DNA of 11,415 nucleotides, from positions 1 through 11,415 of the forward strand of contig CAMLCX010000118.1 in assembly GCA_946478635.1 (NCBI GenBank), written 5' to 3'. Shown in pieces: positions 1-7,608 of this stretch. Each line of letters begins with the position of its first letter. The stretch's first letter is position 1. The translations under genes and the position numbers were made by a program. The notes under the pieces were generated by a model. It did no database searches, was not told the DNA's origin, and worked only from the letters and a program-made list of their open reading frames with translations. The DNA comes from an uncultured Pseudomonadota bacterium (GTDB lineage: Bacteria; Desulfobacterota_B; Binatia; UBA9968).

Positions 1-43
1 GAGGCCTAGCGTGACGGAGCCGCAACCGGATCTCGGAGCATGT

Positions 44-142
44 CCCGCAAAGACGCCAAGGCCGCAAAGGTCGGAGAATACGGGTGAAATTCATTCGTGA
101 CAACTTTTCTCTCCGAACTTGGCGACTTTGCGCCTTTGCGGG
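44..142. repeat. Long imperfect inverted repeat of CGCAAAG-type modules
   Basis: The left arm (44-77) and right arm (110-142) are imperfect reverse complements separated by a 32-nt loop. Both arms begin or end with the same CCCGCAAAG word and carry further CGCCAAG/CGCAAAG-like units, followed by TCGGAGA or its complement. Transcribed, this would fold into a long hairpin with some bulges. From memory, short-unit intergenic repeats of this kind, often translated in databases as spurious 'SRKDAKAAKFGE'-like peptides, recur in Deltaproteobacteria-like genomes. I cannot verify that here. It lies between whatever precedes the window and the methyltransferase at 187, and could act as an mRNA stabiliser, a factor-independent stop without a strong T tract, or a non-autonomous REP-like element. 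The two arms are seen directly; the role is inference. Confidence 0.7.
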
Positions 143-186
143 AATAAATTCTGACTCTCGTACGAGTTTCACTGTTTGAGATCGCC

Positions 187-768
187 ATGCTATCAATGTC
201 GGCCATGAAAAAACTACTAGCCGCGATGGTCCTCAGCAGGGCGCTGAGCCTGGCATCAAACGCCGCCGGCGCCGATTTCCCTGAGGAGATTCCGTTTGTT
301 CCGACGCCCATTGAAGTCGTCGACAAGATGCTCGAGCTGGCGGCGGTAAAAAAGGGCGATGTACTTTACGATTTAGGCAGCGGCGACGGCCGAATCGTCA
401 TTCGCGCAGCGAAAAAGTACGGTGTCCGCGCGGTGGGCATTGAAATGGATCAACTGCTCCTGAAAAAGGCGCAAACGGATGCCAAGGCTGCCGGCGTCAG
501 TCACTTAGTCGAGTTTCGCGCCCAAGACGCTCTGCAAACCGATCTCTCCCGGGCAACGGTCGTAACGCTCTACATGCTCCCATGGTTCAATGAAAAAATG
601 AGGCCCAATCTCAAAAAATATCTAAAACCCGGCGCGCGCATCGTCGCTCACGATTTCGGCATCGAGGGCTGGCCACCGGACAAGACGGTGAAGCTGCCAC
701 AATTAGAAATAAAGCGCGGCGGCTATAAGCATCAACATGTGTTGTATTTGTGGAAAATCGAAAGATGA
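187..768 (+). CDS. Exported class I SAM-dependent methyltransferase (ATPSCKMT/FAM173-like fold family)
   Basis: The 193-residue product has a Rossmann methyltransferase core. Motif I is DLGSGDGR at residues 62-69, an acidic end of strand 2 follows (GIEMD, E86), and a QDA motif sits at 113-115. A strand-4 region reads TLYMLP, followed by LKPGARIVAHDF around 146-157. The PTPxxVVxxML lead-in before motif I and the YMLP...LKPG...HDF pattern are what I know from a bacterial methyltransferase family related to the eukaryotic lysine methyltransferases ATPSCKMT/FAM173. Substrate is unknown. The N-terminus resembles a Sec signal peptide: Lys-Lys at 8-9, a hydrophobic stretch to about 27 interrupted by one Arg, and a possible AxA-like cleavage near 28-30. 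Start at 187 is preceded by a weak GAG; ATG at 205 (MKKLL) is an equally plausible start giving a cleaner signal. It converges on hisA with 32 bp between stop codons and is not part of that operon. Confidence 0.85.
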   Translation: MLSMSAMKKLLAAMVLSRALSLASNAAGADFPEEIPFVPTPIEVVDKMLELAAVKKGDVLYDLGSGDGRIVIRAAKKYGVRAVGIEMDQLLLKKAQTDAKAAGVSHLVEFRAQDALQTDLSRATVVTLYMLPWFNEKMRPNLKKYLKPGARIVAHDFGIEGWPPDKTVKLPQLEIKRGGYKHQHVLYLWKIER

Positions 769-800
769 CCGAAGCACTCTCCGCGCCGCCGTTGCAGATG

Positions 801-1526
801 TCAGGAAGCGATGATGCTTCGGGCTTGATCGAACGTGAACGCGCCGGCATAAAGCGCTCGCCCCACGATCACGCCCTCGACTCCTTCTTTTTCAAGCGGC
901 AGGAGGTTGCGGATATCCTCCAGTGACGACACGCCGCCGGATGCAATGATCGGGATCTTGACGGCGCGGGCGATTTTAACCGTTTCTTCGAGATTCACGC
1001 CTTCTCGGGTGCCGTCGCGGCTGATGTCGGTGTAAATGATTCGGGCGGCACCATCGCTCTCGCAACGTTTCGCGAGGTCGACGCCGTCCATGGCAGTGGT
1101 TTCGAGCCAGCCTTTGACGGCGACCTTGCCCTGGCGCGCGTCAATGCCAACGACGATCTTGCCGGGAAATTTCCTGCAGAGCGCGCGCAAAAAATCCGCG
1201 TTGTCATAGGAGGCCGTGCCAATCACGACCCGCGAAACGCCGAGAGCCAGCGCTGCTTCCACGGCCTCAATGGACCGAAGGCCGCCGCCAAGCTCGACAG
1301 CCAAGCCCGCTAGTTGACAAATCGCCGCAACTTCTTTGGTGTGAACCGGCCGGCCTTCCACGGCGCCGTTTAGATCGACGACGTGAATGAAGGTAGCGCC
1401 TTGATCGAGCCAATGCCTGGCGGCGTCCAGAGGGTTTTCAAAATAGACCGTTTCCTTGTCCATCTCGCCCTGAAACAAGCGGACGCAGCGGCCGTCCTTG
1501 AGATCGATCGCGGGAATAATCAGCAT
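801..1526 (-). CDS. hisA: ProFAR isomerase, histidine biosynthesis
   Basis: The product is 1-(5-phosphoribosyl)-5-[(5-phosphoribosylamino)methylideneamino]imidazole-4-carboxamide isomerase, which opens the ribose ring of ProFAR to PRFAR by an Amadori rearrangement in the cytoplasm. The 241-residue protein is a standard-length beta/alpha barrel. It begins with MLIIPAIDL, with catalytic Asp8, and carries the second catalytic Asp at 129 in GIDARQGK. Phosphate-binding loops are visible as ELGGGLR (78-84) and near the C-terminus as IIASGGVSS and VIVGRAL. The open frame extends 110 codons upstream, but that part overlaps hisH in another frame and has no HisA homology, so the ATG at 1524-1526 is chosen. 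It starts 4 bp after the hisH stop, implying translational coupling. It is the last gene of the block here; the hisF that commonly follows hisA is absent. Confidence 0.96.
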   Translation of the reverse strand: MLIIPAIDLKDGRCVRLFQGEMDKETVYFENPLDAARHWLDQGATFIHVVDLNGAVEGRPVHTKEVAAICQLAGLAVELGGGLRSIEAVEAALALGVSRVVIGTASYDNADFLRALCRKFPGKIVVGIDARQGKVAVKGWLETTAMDGVDLAKRCESDGAARIIYTDISRDGTREGVNLEETVKIARAVKIPIIASGGVSSLEDIRNLLPLEKEGVEGVIVGRALYAGAFTFDQARSIIAS

Positions 1527-1530
1527 GGGG

Positions 1531-2148
1531 TTAATTCGCGGCAACGAAGCGGCCGAAGTTGGCGAGGATGCGCAGTCCCAGTTCTTGACTTTTCTCCGGG
1601 TGGAACTGGCAGGCAAAAAGCGTTTCGGTCGCAATGCTCGAGACGAAGGACTCGCCATAATCGGTGGTCGTGGCGATAATCGAATGATTGTCAGGCACGA
1701 CGTAAAACGAGTGCACGAAATAGACGTAGTCGCCGCTGGATAGCCCTTCGAGAAATGGCGACTCGGTTTTTTTTTCGATCCGGTTCCAACCCATGTGCGG
1801 AACTTTAAGATTCTCGGCAACGTGAAAACCGACGACCTTGCCGGGAAAGAGATCAAGCCCCTTCTGCCGGCCGAATTCTTCGCTTTCGGAAAACAGCAGT
1901 TGAAACCCGAGACAGATGCCCAGAAACGGTTTTTTCCGCCGCACGACTTCGCGAATGGGCCCGATCAATCCGAACTTGTCGAGATTTTCCATGCACGCGC
2001 TGAAAGCGCCGACACCCGGCAGGACGACCCCCCGAGCTGAATGAATTTGCCCGATATCACGTGTGACGATGGCCTCGCAGCCGGCGCGCTCCAGTCCCTT
2101 CTGCACGCTGCGCAAATTGCCCATCCCGTAATCGATGATCGCGATCAT
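1531..2148 (-). CDS. hisH: Imidazole glycerol phosphate synthase, glutamine amidotransferase subunit
   Basis: HisH is the class I glutaminase subunit that supplies ammonia to HisF for conversion of PRFAR to IGP and AICAR. The 205-residue sequence matches the normal family length. It shows the N-terminal IIDYGMGN motif, the oxyanion-strand region LPGVGAF (43-49), the nucleophile Cys79 in GICLGFQ, and the His183/Glu185 pair in FHPEKS, so the catalytic triad is complete. The HMGWN segment (118-122) is also typical. Its partner HisF is not encoded in this window and must lie elsewhere for the enzyme to work. The start is the ATG at 2146-2148. No convincing Shine-Dalgarno precedes it; instead a 9-nt tandem repeat occupies the upstream spacer. 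It is followed after 4 bp by hisA. Confidence 0.96.
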   Translation of the reverse strand: MIAIIDYGMGNLRSVQKGLERAGCEAIVTRDIGQIHSARGVVLPGVGAFSACMENLDKFGLIGPIREVVRRKKPFLGICLGFQLLFSESEEFGRQKGLDLFPGKVVGFHVAENLKVPHMGWNRIEKKTESPFLEGLSSGDYVYFVHSFYVVPDNHSIIATTTDYGESFVSSIATETLFACQFHPEKSQELGLRILANFGRFVAAN

Positions 2149-2160
2149 ATCTTAAAACGG

Positions 2161-2196
2161 CTTGAACAATTTGAACTGCTTGAACGACTTGAACAA
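2161..2196. repeat. Four tandem 9-nt units in the hisB-hisH spacer
   Basis: Four consecutive 9-nt units on the plus strand follow the pattern CTTGAACNN, with one unit starting TTTGAAC. In the direction of transcription they read as repeated GTTCAAG words. The array fills most of the 52-bp gap between the hisB stop (2201) and the hisH start (2148), ending 12 bp before the hisH ATG. The unit is nine bases, so the array would be translatable without a frameshift, but stop codons bound it and neither neighbouring protein extends into it. Function is unknown. It may be a neutral microsatellite-like expansion, or may affect the initiation region of hisH, which lacks a clear ribosome binding site. 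Confidence 0.85.
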
Positions 2197-2200
2197 TCCT

Positions 2201-2788
2201 TTACAGACTTCCCTTGGTCGACAACGCACCCTCGACGCGCGGGTCGAGCTGCGTCGCCATGTCCATGGCGCGGGCAAAAGCCTTGAAGCAGGCCTCGATG
2301 ATATGATGCGGATTTTCGCCGCGCGGCACGTCGATATGCAGGTTCATGCCGAGCTGGTTGGCGAACGCGGCGAAAAACTCGTGCGGCAAATCGGTGTCGA
2401 AATCACCGACACGTCCCGGACGAATCTTGACGTTGTAGGAAAGGTAGGGCCGACCGCTCAAATCGACCACGACTTTGGCCAGAGTTTCATCGAGCGGGCA
2501 ACTCGCCTCGCCGAAACGGCGGATGCCGTGTTTTTCGCCGAGCGCATCCTTGAACGCCTGCCCCAGGGCCAGGCCGACGTCTTCGACCGTGTGATGGAAG
2601 TCGACCTCGATGTCGCCTTTGGCCTGGATGTCGATATTGAAAAAACCGTGACGGGTGAAGCTATCCAGCATGTGGTTGAAAAACGGCATGCCCGTTTCAA
2701 TCGCAGCTTGCCCTTTGCCATCGACATCCAAGTTAACCGTGATGTCGGTCTCTTTCGTTTTCCTTGCGACTCTTGCCGACCTTCCCAT
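2201..2788 (-). CDS. hisB: Imidazoleglycerol-phosphate dehydratase, monofunctional
   Basis: HisB dehydrates IGP to imidazole acetol phosphate, a manganese-dependent step of histidine synthesis. The 195-residue protein is the monofunctional type, without the histidinol-phosphatase domain found fused in enterobacteria. Metal-binding signatures are present: FNHMLD at 37-42, FHHTVED at 64-70, and HHIIEA at 161-166 followed by KAFARAM. The internal symmetry of the two half-domains is visible through the paired His-His motifs. An upstream in-frame start at 2821 would add 11 residues ([11 protein letters not shown]). The ATG at 2786-2788 is preferred because AAGGAG lies 5 nt before it. The gene lies 78 bp downstream of hisD and 52 bp upstream of hisH. 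Confidence 0.96.
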   Translation of the reverse strand: MGRSARVARKTKETDITVNLDVDGKGQAAIETGMPFFNHMLDSFTRHGFFNIDIQAKGDIEVDFHHTVEDVGLALGQAFKDALGEKHGIRRFGEASCPLDETLAKVVVDLSGRPYLSYNVKIRPGRVGDFDTDLPHEFFAAFANQLGMNLHIDVPRGENPHHIIEACFKAFARAMDMATQLDPRVEGALSTKGSL

Positions 2789-2793
2789 GGTTT

Positions 2794-2799
2794 CTCCTT
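2794..2799 (-). promoter_or_regulatory. Shine-Dalgarno site of hisB
   Basis: On the minus strand AAGGAG is followed by GGTTT reversed-complement spacing of 5 nt and then ATG at 2788-2786. This is one of the strongest ribosome binding sites in the his block, and it decides between the start at 2788 and the in-frame upstream start at 2821. Confidence 0.75.
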
Positions 2800-2866
2800 C
2801 ACTTGCTTTCCGCGCGCGCATTGTGCTCGATTGCCGATCCTGCCTCCCAACTGAGATCCAGAATTC

Positions 2867-4153
2867 CTATCGGAATCGCGCCTCCACCGAACGCGCGTGA
2901 TCGTCGAGTCCCTCCAGACGAGCCAGCTGGGTAAGCTTTGGCGCCAGGCTGCGCAGAGCGCGTTTCTCCGACTGAATCACGGTGGTGCGCTTGAGAAAAT
3001 CATAGGTGCCAAGCGGCGAAAAAAACCGCGCGCTCCCGCCCGTCGGCAATACGTGATTCGGCCCGGCCAAATAATCGCCCAGCGGCGGCGCGGAATAGGG
3101 CCCCAAAAACATCGCGCCGGCGTTGCGAATTTGCTTCGCCAATTTTTCCGGTTGCCGGACGATCAATTCGATGTGCTCCGGAGCAATCGCGTTTGCCAGG
3201 TCAACCATCTCCTTTGCCCCTCGCGCGACGATGATCGCGCCGTATTTGGCCAGCGACTTGACCGTAATAGCTTGCCGCTTGGTGCTCCGCAACTGATTTT
3301 CGATCGCGCCCTGGATCTCGACCGCCACCGACATGGACGCCGTCACACACAGCGCCGCCGCCAGTTCGTCATGCTCCGCTTGCGAGAGCATATCCGCGGC
3401 AACATGAACCGGATCGGCCGAAGCGTCGGCCAAAAGCAATATCTCGCTCGGGCCGGCAATGGAATCGATATCCACTTCGCCGAAGACCATGCGCTTGGCT
3501 GTGGCCACATAGATATTACCGGGACCGACGATCTTGTCGACTTTGGGAATCGTATCCGTCCCGAACGCCAGCGCCGCAATCGCCTGGGCGCCGCCGACCC
3601 GGAAGATTCGATCGACTCCGGCGATATGCGCCGCCGCGAGAATGATCGCGCTGCCAGCGCCGACGGGCGAGGTCATGATAATTTCGTTGACGCCGGCAAT
3701 CTTGGCCGGAATGGCATTCATCAGAACGGTCGACGGGTAGGACGCCTTGCCGCCGGGCACATACACGCCCACACGCTCCAGGGGAGTAATCCGCTGGCCA
3801 AGCGTCATGCCGAGGGGATCGCGGTAGTGCCAGCTTTTCTGCAGCTGGCGGCGGTGAAAAACGGCGATCCGTTTGGCCGCAAACCGCAGCGTGGTCAAAT
3901 CTTTTCGCGGCACCCTACCGAGAGCGCCCTCGATTTCCCCCGCCTTGACTTCCATCGCCGCCGCGCTCAGGCGCACGCCGTCGAACATCCGCGTATAACG
4001 CAGTAGCGCCCGGTCGCCCTGCTTCTGCACGGCGTCGACAATCTCGGATACTCGCCGCTCAACCGGCCCTGCGCGCGTGCCGCGCCGGCCGAGAATATTT
4101 TTTAGGAGCAGCTTGAATCCGGCATCTGAAGTTTTGACGATCCTGATCCTCAT
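2867..4153 (-). CDS. hisD: Histidinol dehydrogenase
   Basis: HisD catalyses the last two steps of histidine synthesis, the NAD-dependent four-electron oxidation of L-histidinol to L-histidine, as a zinc-dependent cytoplasmic dimer. The 428-residue protein has all key residues at nearly E. coli numbering: zinc ligands Gln258 and His261 (SQAEHDE), Asp360 (PLGDYLAGPNH) and His419 near the C-terminus, and the catalytic pair Glu326-His327 in APEHIEL. The NAD/substrate region shows VGVYVPGG (128-135), VGPGNIYV and SIAGPSE (231-237). The frame stays open 64 codons upstream, but that part runs through a low-complexity spacer and into murA, so the ATG at 4151-4153 is taken as start; its ribosome binding site is weak. 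In relatives hisG usually sits between murA and hisD; here nothing HisG-like is present in the 85-bp gap. Confidence 0.96.
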   Translation of the reverse strand: MRIRIVKTSDAGFKLLLKNILGRRGTRAGPVERRVSEIVDAVQKQGDRALLRYTRMFDGVRLSAAAMEVKAGEIEGALGRVPRKDLTTLRFAAKRIAVFHRRQLQKSWHYRDPLGMTLGQRITPLERVGVYVPGGKASYPSTVLMNAIPAKIAGVNEIIMTSPVGAGSAIILAAAHIAGVDRIFRVGGAQAIAALAFGTDTIPKVDKIVGPGNIYVATAKRMVFGEVDIDSIAGPSEILLLADASADPVHVAADMLSQAEHDELAAALCVTASMSVAVEIQGAIENQLRSTKRQAITVKSLAKYGAIIVARGAKEMVDLANAIAPEHIELIVRQPEKLAKQIRNAGAMFLGPYSAPPLGDYLAGPNHVLPTGGSARFFSPLGTYDFLKRTTVIQSEKRALRSLAPKLTQLARLEGLDDHARSVEARFR

Positions 4154-4179
4154 CCGTGGACACTCATCGTGACTTTGAA

Positions 4180-4229
4180 TTTGAGATTTTAGATTCTTGC
4201 GCTTTGAACATCTAAAAGCTGGAAGCTTT
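4180..4229. repeat. AT-rich inverted repeats in the murA-hisD spacer
   Basis: The 85-bp gap between murA and hisD (4154-4238) contains two small hairpin candidates. TTTTAGAT (4187-4194) pairs with ATCTAAAA (4210-4217) across a 15-nt loop. AAAGCT (4215-4220) pairs with AGCTTT (4224-4229) across GGA, and this overlaps the first, so only one can form at a time. The left part also looks like a run of related TTTGA/TTTAGA words. No strong T tract follows in the direction of transcription, so it is not a convincing terminator. It occupies the position where hisG would be expected. Confidence 0.6.
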
Positions 4230-4238
4230 GCATGGCGG

Positions 4239-5507
4239 TCATCCCTTGACCCGCACGATCTGCCCACCCAACAACGAAAGCTTCCATTCAATCTGCTCGT
4301 AACCGCGATCCAGGTGATAAACCCGCGAAACTTCCGTGACCCCATTAGCCACCAGGCCGGCGAGCACCAAAGCCACGCTTGCGCGCAGGTCGCTTGCCAT
4401 CACCGGCGCGCCGGAAAGCTCGCGCACGCCACGGACCACCGCGCGATTGCCTTCGAGTTTAACTTGCGCGCCCATGCGGTCGAGTTCCTGAGCGTGCATG
4501 AAACGATTCTCGAAGATCGTTTCGGTGACAACACTCACGCCATCTGCGACAGCCATCAGCACCATCATCTGGGCCTGCAGGTCGGTCGGAAATCCCGGGT
4601 AAGGAAGCGTTGTGACATCGACGCTCTTTATTTTACCGTTGCCTCGGACCCGGATGCCGTTGTCATCGGCTGTCAGCGCAACACCGGCCTCCTTGAGTTT
4701 GATTAGAAAAGCCTCCAGATGGTCGGCGCGCGCGCCGCGAACCAGCACATCGCCGCCGGTAAGCGCCGCGGCGATAACGAAGCTGCCGGCCTCGATGCGA
4801 TCGGGAATGATCCGATGTGTGGTTCCATGAAGCGTATCGACGCCGTCGATCTGAATGATATCGCTGCCGGCGCCTTTCACGCTCGCGCCCATTTTGTTGA
4901 GCGCGTCGGCGAGATCGTTGATCTCGGGTTCCTTGGCGGCGTTTTCAATGATCGTCGTTCCTTCGGCCAGCGTCGCCGCCATCATCAGATTCTCGGTGGC
5001 GCCGACGGACGGTAGATCGAGATAGATTTTTGCGCCACGAAGCCGGTCCGCGCTGGCTTCGATATATCCGTGGGTCTGTTCGATCGTCGCCCCCAGCGCT
5101 TCGAAACCTTTGAGATGGAGATTGATCGGCCGCGCGCCGATCGCGCATCCGCCCGGCGTCGACACCCGTGCTTGGCCAAAACGCGCGAGCAAAGGCCCCA
5201 AAACCAAAAACGATGCGCGCATGGTTTTCACCAGGTCGTAGGACGCCTCGAATTTGTTGATCCGATCGGACCGAAGCGAGATCTCGTCCGATCCCGCAAG
5301 CCAATTTTTTTGCTCCACATTGACGCCAAGACCGGCGAGGAGTTTCAGTGTCGTGCGGATGTCGGCCAAATGCGGAATGGCCTTAAAGGTGCATGGTTCA
5401 GCCGTGAGCAGCGCTGATATGAGAACCGGCAGCGCGGCATTCTTGGCTCCGTTGACGGCGACTTCGCCGGCAAGACTTCTCCCGCCTTGAATGATGATCT
5501 TGTCCAT
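4239..5507 (-). CDS. murA: UDP-N-acetylglucosamine 1-carboxyvinyltransferase
   Basis: MurA transfers enolpyruvate from phosphoenolpyruvate to UDP-GlcNAc, the first committed step of peptidoglycan synthesis, in the cytoplasm. The 422-residue length is normal. Visible signatures are the substrate-binding Lys22-Asn23 in [10 protein letters not shown], the catalytic loop GGCAIGARP with Cys121, the catalytic Asp309 in FPTDLQAQ, the [12 protein letters not shown] segment (373-384) with Arg375, and Arg401 in HLDRGYE. Presence of the loop cysteine, rather than the Asp variant, predicts the ordinary fosfomycin-sensitive form of the enzyme; that is family knowledge, not tested. The ATG at 5505-5507 is preceded by AAGGAA three bases upstream, and the gene starts 7 bp after prmC, consistent with one transcript. 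Confidence 0.97.
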   Translation of the reverse strand: MDKIIIQGGRSLAGEVAVNGAKNAALPVLISALLTAEPCTFKAIPHLADIRTTLKLLAGLGVNVEQKNWLAGSDEISLRSDRINKFEASYDLVKTMRASFLVLGPLLARFGQARVSTPGGCAIGARPINLHLKGFEALGATIEQTHGYIEASADRLRGAKIYLDLPSVGATENLMMAATLAEGTTIIENAAKEPEINDLADALNKMGASVKGAGSDIIQIDGVDTLHGTTHRIIPDRIEAGSFVIAAALTGGDVLVRGARADHLEAFLIKLKEAGVALTADDNGIRVRGNGKIKSVDVTTLPYPGFPTDLQAQMMVLMAVADGVSVVTETIFENRFMHAQELDRMGAQVKLEGNRAVVRGVRELSGAPVMASDLRASVALVLAGLVANGVTEVSRVYHLDRGYEQIEWKLSLLGGQIVRVKG

Positions 5508-5514
5508 GGGTTCC

Positions 5515-6426
5515 TTAAATTGAGTTTATGATCGCGGCGGCTTTGCGCGCCACCACCACTCGTTCATTGCCGGCATAGTCCTTATAAATGTCCGCTTTTG
5601 CGCAGCCAGCGCCTGCTTTGAAAAGTGTCGCCACGAGATCACCCATGCCGGCGCCTATTTCAACGGCGATAGCGCCACTCGGCACGAGATAGCTAAGACC
5701 CTCCGTCGCCATGCGTCGATAGTAATCGAGCCCATCCAAGCCACCGTCCAGCGCTCCGCGTGGTTCCCAACGGCTCACTTCGGGCTCAAGCGCATCGATG
5801 TCCGAGTGCCGTATATAAGGTGGGTTGGCCACGATGAGATCGAACGATGCCGCTGTTTCAAAGGCCTCGAAGAGATCGCTCTGAACGAAGCTGATTCTGC
5901 CCGCGACATCGTTTCTCAAAGCATTGCCCGCGGCTACGGCAAGCGCTGCGGCGGAGATATCGGTCGCAAAAATTTTGGCGCCGGCCAGCTCGGTTGCGAG
6001 AGCAACCGCGATAGCCCCGCTGCCCGTGCCAAGGTCAAGAATCTTCATGGGCTTGCCGGCGCGCCATTCGGCCGATAGCGCCAGCGAGAGCTCGACCAGC
6101 AGCTCGGTTTCAGGCCGGGGAATCAGCACATCAGGCGTAACGTGAATGTCGAGCGACCAAAACTCGCGCTTCCCCGTGATATACGCCGTGGGCTCGCGCT
6201 CCAAACGACGCGATAACAGCCGCTCGTAAGCCCGCGACTGCGCCTCATCCATCGGCGCATGCGCGGCAACCAGAAGCTGTTCGCGATTGACACCCAAGAC
6301 GTGACTGAGCAGGACTTCGGCGTCAAGAGAGCCGCTGTCAATACCGTAGGAAGTCAAACACCGCGCCGCCTCGCGCAAAACGGCCGAGACGCGCCGTTCA
6401 ATCACTTCGGCTGTTTGATTTTCCAT
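5515..6426 (-). CDS. prmC: Release factor glutamine N5-methyltransferase
   Basis: PrmC (HemK) methylates the glutamine of the GGQ motif in peptide chain release factors, raising termination efficiency. The 303-residue protein has the helical N-terminal recognition domain (about 1-100, with the YITGKREFW segment at 82-90 and IPRPETE at 102-108). The Rossmann methyltransferase domain carries motif I DLGTGSG at 131-137, an ATDIS acidic motif around 154-158, and the diagnostic substrate-glutamine-binding NPPY at 201-204. The frame is open 24 codons further upstream, but that stretch overlaps the end of prfA. ATG 6424-6426, 4 bp after the prfA stop, gives the typical N-terminus. The enzyme's substrate is encoded by the preceding gene, an old and widespread pairing. 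Confidence 0.96.
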   Translation of the reverse strand: MENQTAEVIERRVSAVLREAARCLTSYGIDSGSLDAEVLLSHVLGVNREQLLVAAHAPMDEAQSRAYERLLSRRLEREPTAYITGKREFWSLDIHVTPDVLIPRPETELLVELSLALSAEWRAGKPMKILDLGTGSGAIAVALATELAGAKIFATDISAAALAVAAGNALRNDVAGRISFVQSDLFEAFETAASFDLIVANPPYIRHSDIDALEPEVSRWEPRGALDGGLDGLDYYRRMATEGLSYLVPSGAIAVEIGAGMGDLVATLFKAGAGCAKADIYKDYAGNERVVVARKAAAIINSI

Positions 6427-6430
6427 TGTG

Positions 6431-7501
6431 CTACGCCGATCCGGTCGCGCGCAGCGCTTCCGCCTGGTAGTGAGTGATGAGGGCCTCGACAACATCATCG
6501 AGATCCCCTTCCATCACGCGTTCCAATTTATAAAGCGTGAAATTGATGCGATGATCGGTCAGCCGCCCCTGGGGGAAATTGTAAGTTCGAATGCGCTCGC
6601 TTCGGTCGCCGCTACCGACCATCAATTTGCGCGTGGCGGCGATCTCCGAGCGTTGCTCTTCTTGCTTTCTTTCGAGCAGCCGCGCGCGCAGGATCTTCAT
6701 GCCCTTGGCGCGGTTTTTGTGCTGCGACTTTTCATCCTGGCAGGAGATGACGATGCCGGAGGGGATATGCGTGATGCGCACCGCTGAATCCGTCGTGTTG
6801 ACGCTTTGGCCGCCCGGCCCCGATGAGCGAAAGACATCAATGCGAATTTCTTTCGGATCAATGGCGATTTCCACTTCGTCGGCTTCCGCGAGAACCGCCA
6901 CGGTCACAGCCGATGTATGAATACGTCCGGAACCCTCGGTTACCGGGACGCGCTGGACACGGTGCACGCCGCCCTCGAATTTGAGCCGCGAGTACGCTCC
7001 CTGACCCTCGATGCTGATAATGATTTCTTTGTAGCCGCCCAATCCGGTGGGGTTCGAACTCATGATCTCGACGCGCCAGCCGCGCGATTCCGCGTAGCGA
7101 CTATACATGCGGAAAAGCTCGGCGGCGAAAAGTGCCGCTTCGTCCCCGCCCGTGCCGGCGCGGATTTCGACGATGACGTTTCTAGCGTCATTTGGGTCTT
7201 TCGGCAGAATGAGAAACTTCAGCCGGTTCTCGAGGTTTTCCTTGCGCTCGCGCAGGGAGCCGATTTCCTCTTTCGCCAGATCGCGAATCCCTTCGTCGGC
7301 TTCTTCGAGGAGCTGGCGATTGCCCTGGATCTCCTGCTCGACCTTGCGCCAGTCGCGAAAGCAGCTGACGATCTCCTCCAGCTCGGAACGCTCCTTGGCG
7401 AGCTTCGAGTATTCTCGCTGCTGGTTAAGGAGCTGGGGATCGGACATCATCCTTTCCAGATCCATGTAGCGTTTTTCAACCTCGGCTAGTTTATCAAGCA
7501 T
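6431..7501 (-). CDS. prfA: Peptide chain release factor 1
   Basis: RF1 recognises UAA and UAG stop codons and triggers hydrolysis of peptidyl-tRNA. The 356-residue length is close to the usual 360. The stop-codon recognition tripeptide of the PxT type is PVT at 186-188, within [10 protein letters not shown], followed by GRIHTS; this marks RF1 rather than RF2, which has SPF. The catalytic GGQ is at 230-232 in [10 protein letters not shown], the site modified by PrmC. The N-terminal coiled-coil-like region spans roughly 1-95. The reading frame could begin at a TTG at 7531, but that would lie in the T tract of the upstream terminator. The ATG at 7499-7501 (MLDKLAEVE) matches the family N-terminus. 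Only about 30 bp separate it from the rpmE terminator, so how it is transcribed is an open point. Confidence 0.96.
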   Translation of the reverse strand: MLDKLAEVEKRYMDLERMMSDPQLLNQQREYSKLAKERSELEEIVSCFRDWRKVEQEIQGNRQLLEEADEGIRDLAKEEIGSLRERKENLENRLKFLILPKDPNDARNVIVEIRAGTGGDEAALFAAELFRMYSRYAESRGWRVEIMSSNPTGLGGYKEIIISIEGQGAYSRLKFEGGVHRVQRVPVTEGSGRIHTSAVTVAVLAEADEVEIAIDPKEIRIDVFRSSGPGGQSVNTTDSAVRITHIPSGIVISCQDEKSQHKNRAKGMKILRARLLERKQEEQRSEIAATRKLMVGSGDRSERIRTYNFPQGRLTDHRINFTLYKLERVMEGDLDDVVEALITHYQAEALRATGSA

Positions 7502-7531
7502 GCTAATCTCGTAGCCTTCGCGGCGTCGCAA

Positions 7532-7571
7532 ATAAAAAAGGGCAAAGGGATCATCGCTGCCCTTTGCCCTT
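7532..7571 (-). terminator. Intrinsic terminator after rpmE
   Basis: A perfect 12-bp stem pairs 7538-7549 (AAGGGCAAAGGG on the plus strand) with 7560-7571 across a 10-nt loop. Read on the minus strand, the stem is followed directly by TTTTTT-A-TTT-like sequence down to about 7532. This is a classic rho-independent terminator for rpmE transcription. It sits 37 bp after the rpmE stop and about 30 bp before the prfA start. Confidence 0.93.
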
Positions 7572-7608
7572 CCCGATGCCGCAAAAGCCTAGTAACTCAA
7601 ATTCGGTC

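Noticed and set aside
1..43. Tail of an upstream gene at the left edge
   Set aside because: Early stops occur in two plus frames and the third shows no recognisable protein; too short to judge.
6..326. 106-codon minus-strand frame through the hairpin and the start of the first methyltransferase
   Set aside because: It runs antisense to a well-supported gene and through the CGCAAAG repeat; its peptide is the usual spurious translation of such repeats.
2162..2854. 230-codon plus-strand frame over hisB
   Set aside because: It is a shadow of hisB on the opposite strand; hisB has all its metal-binding motifs and a good ribosome binding site.
2897..4006. 369-codon plus-strand frame over hisD
   Set aside because: Antisense to an intact hisD; its composition is rich in Arg, Gln and His, as expected of a reverse-strand shadow.
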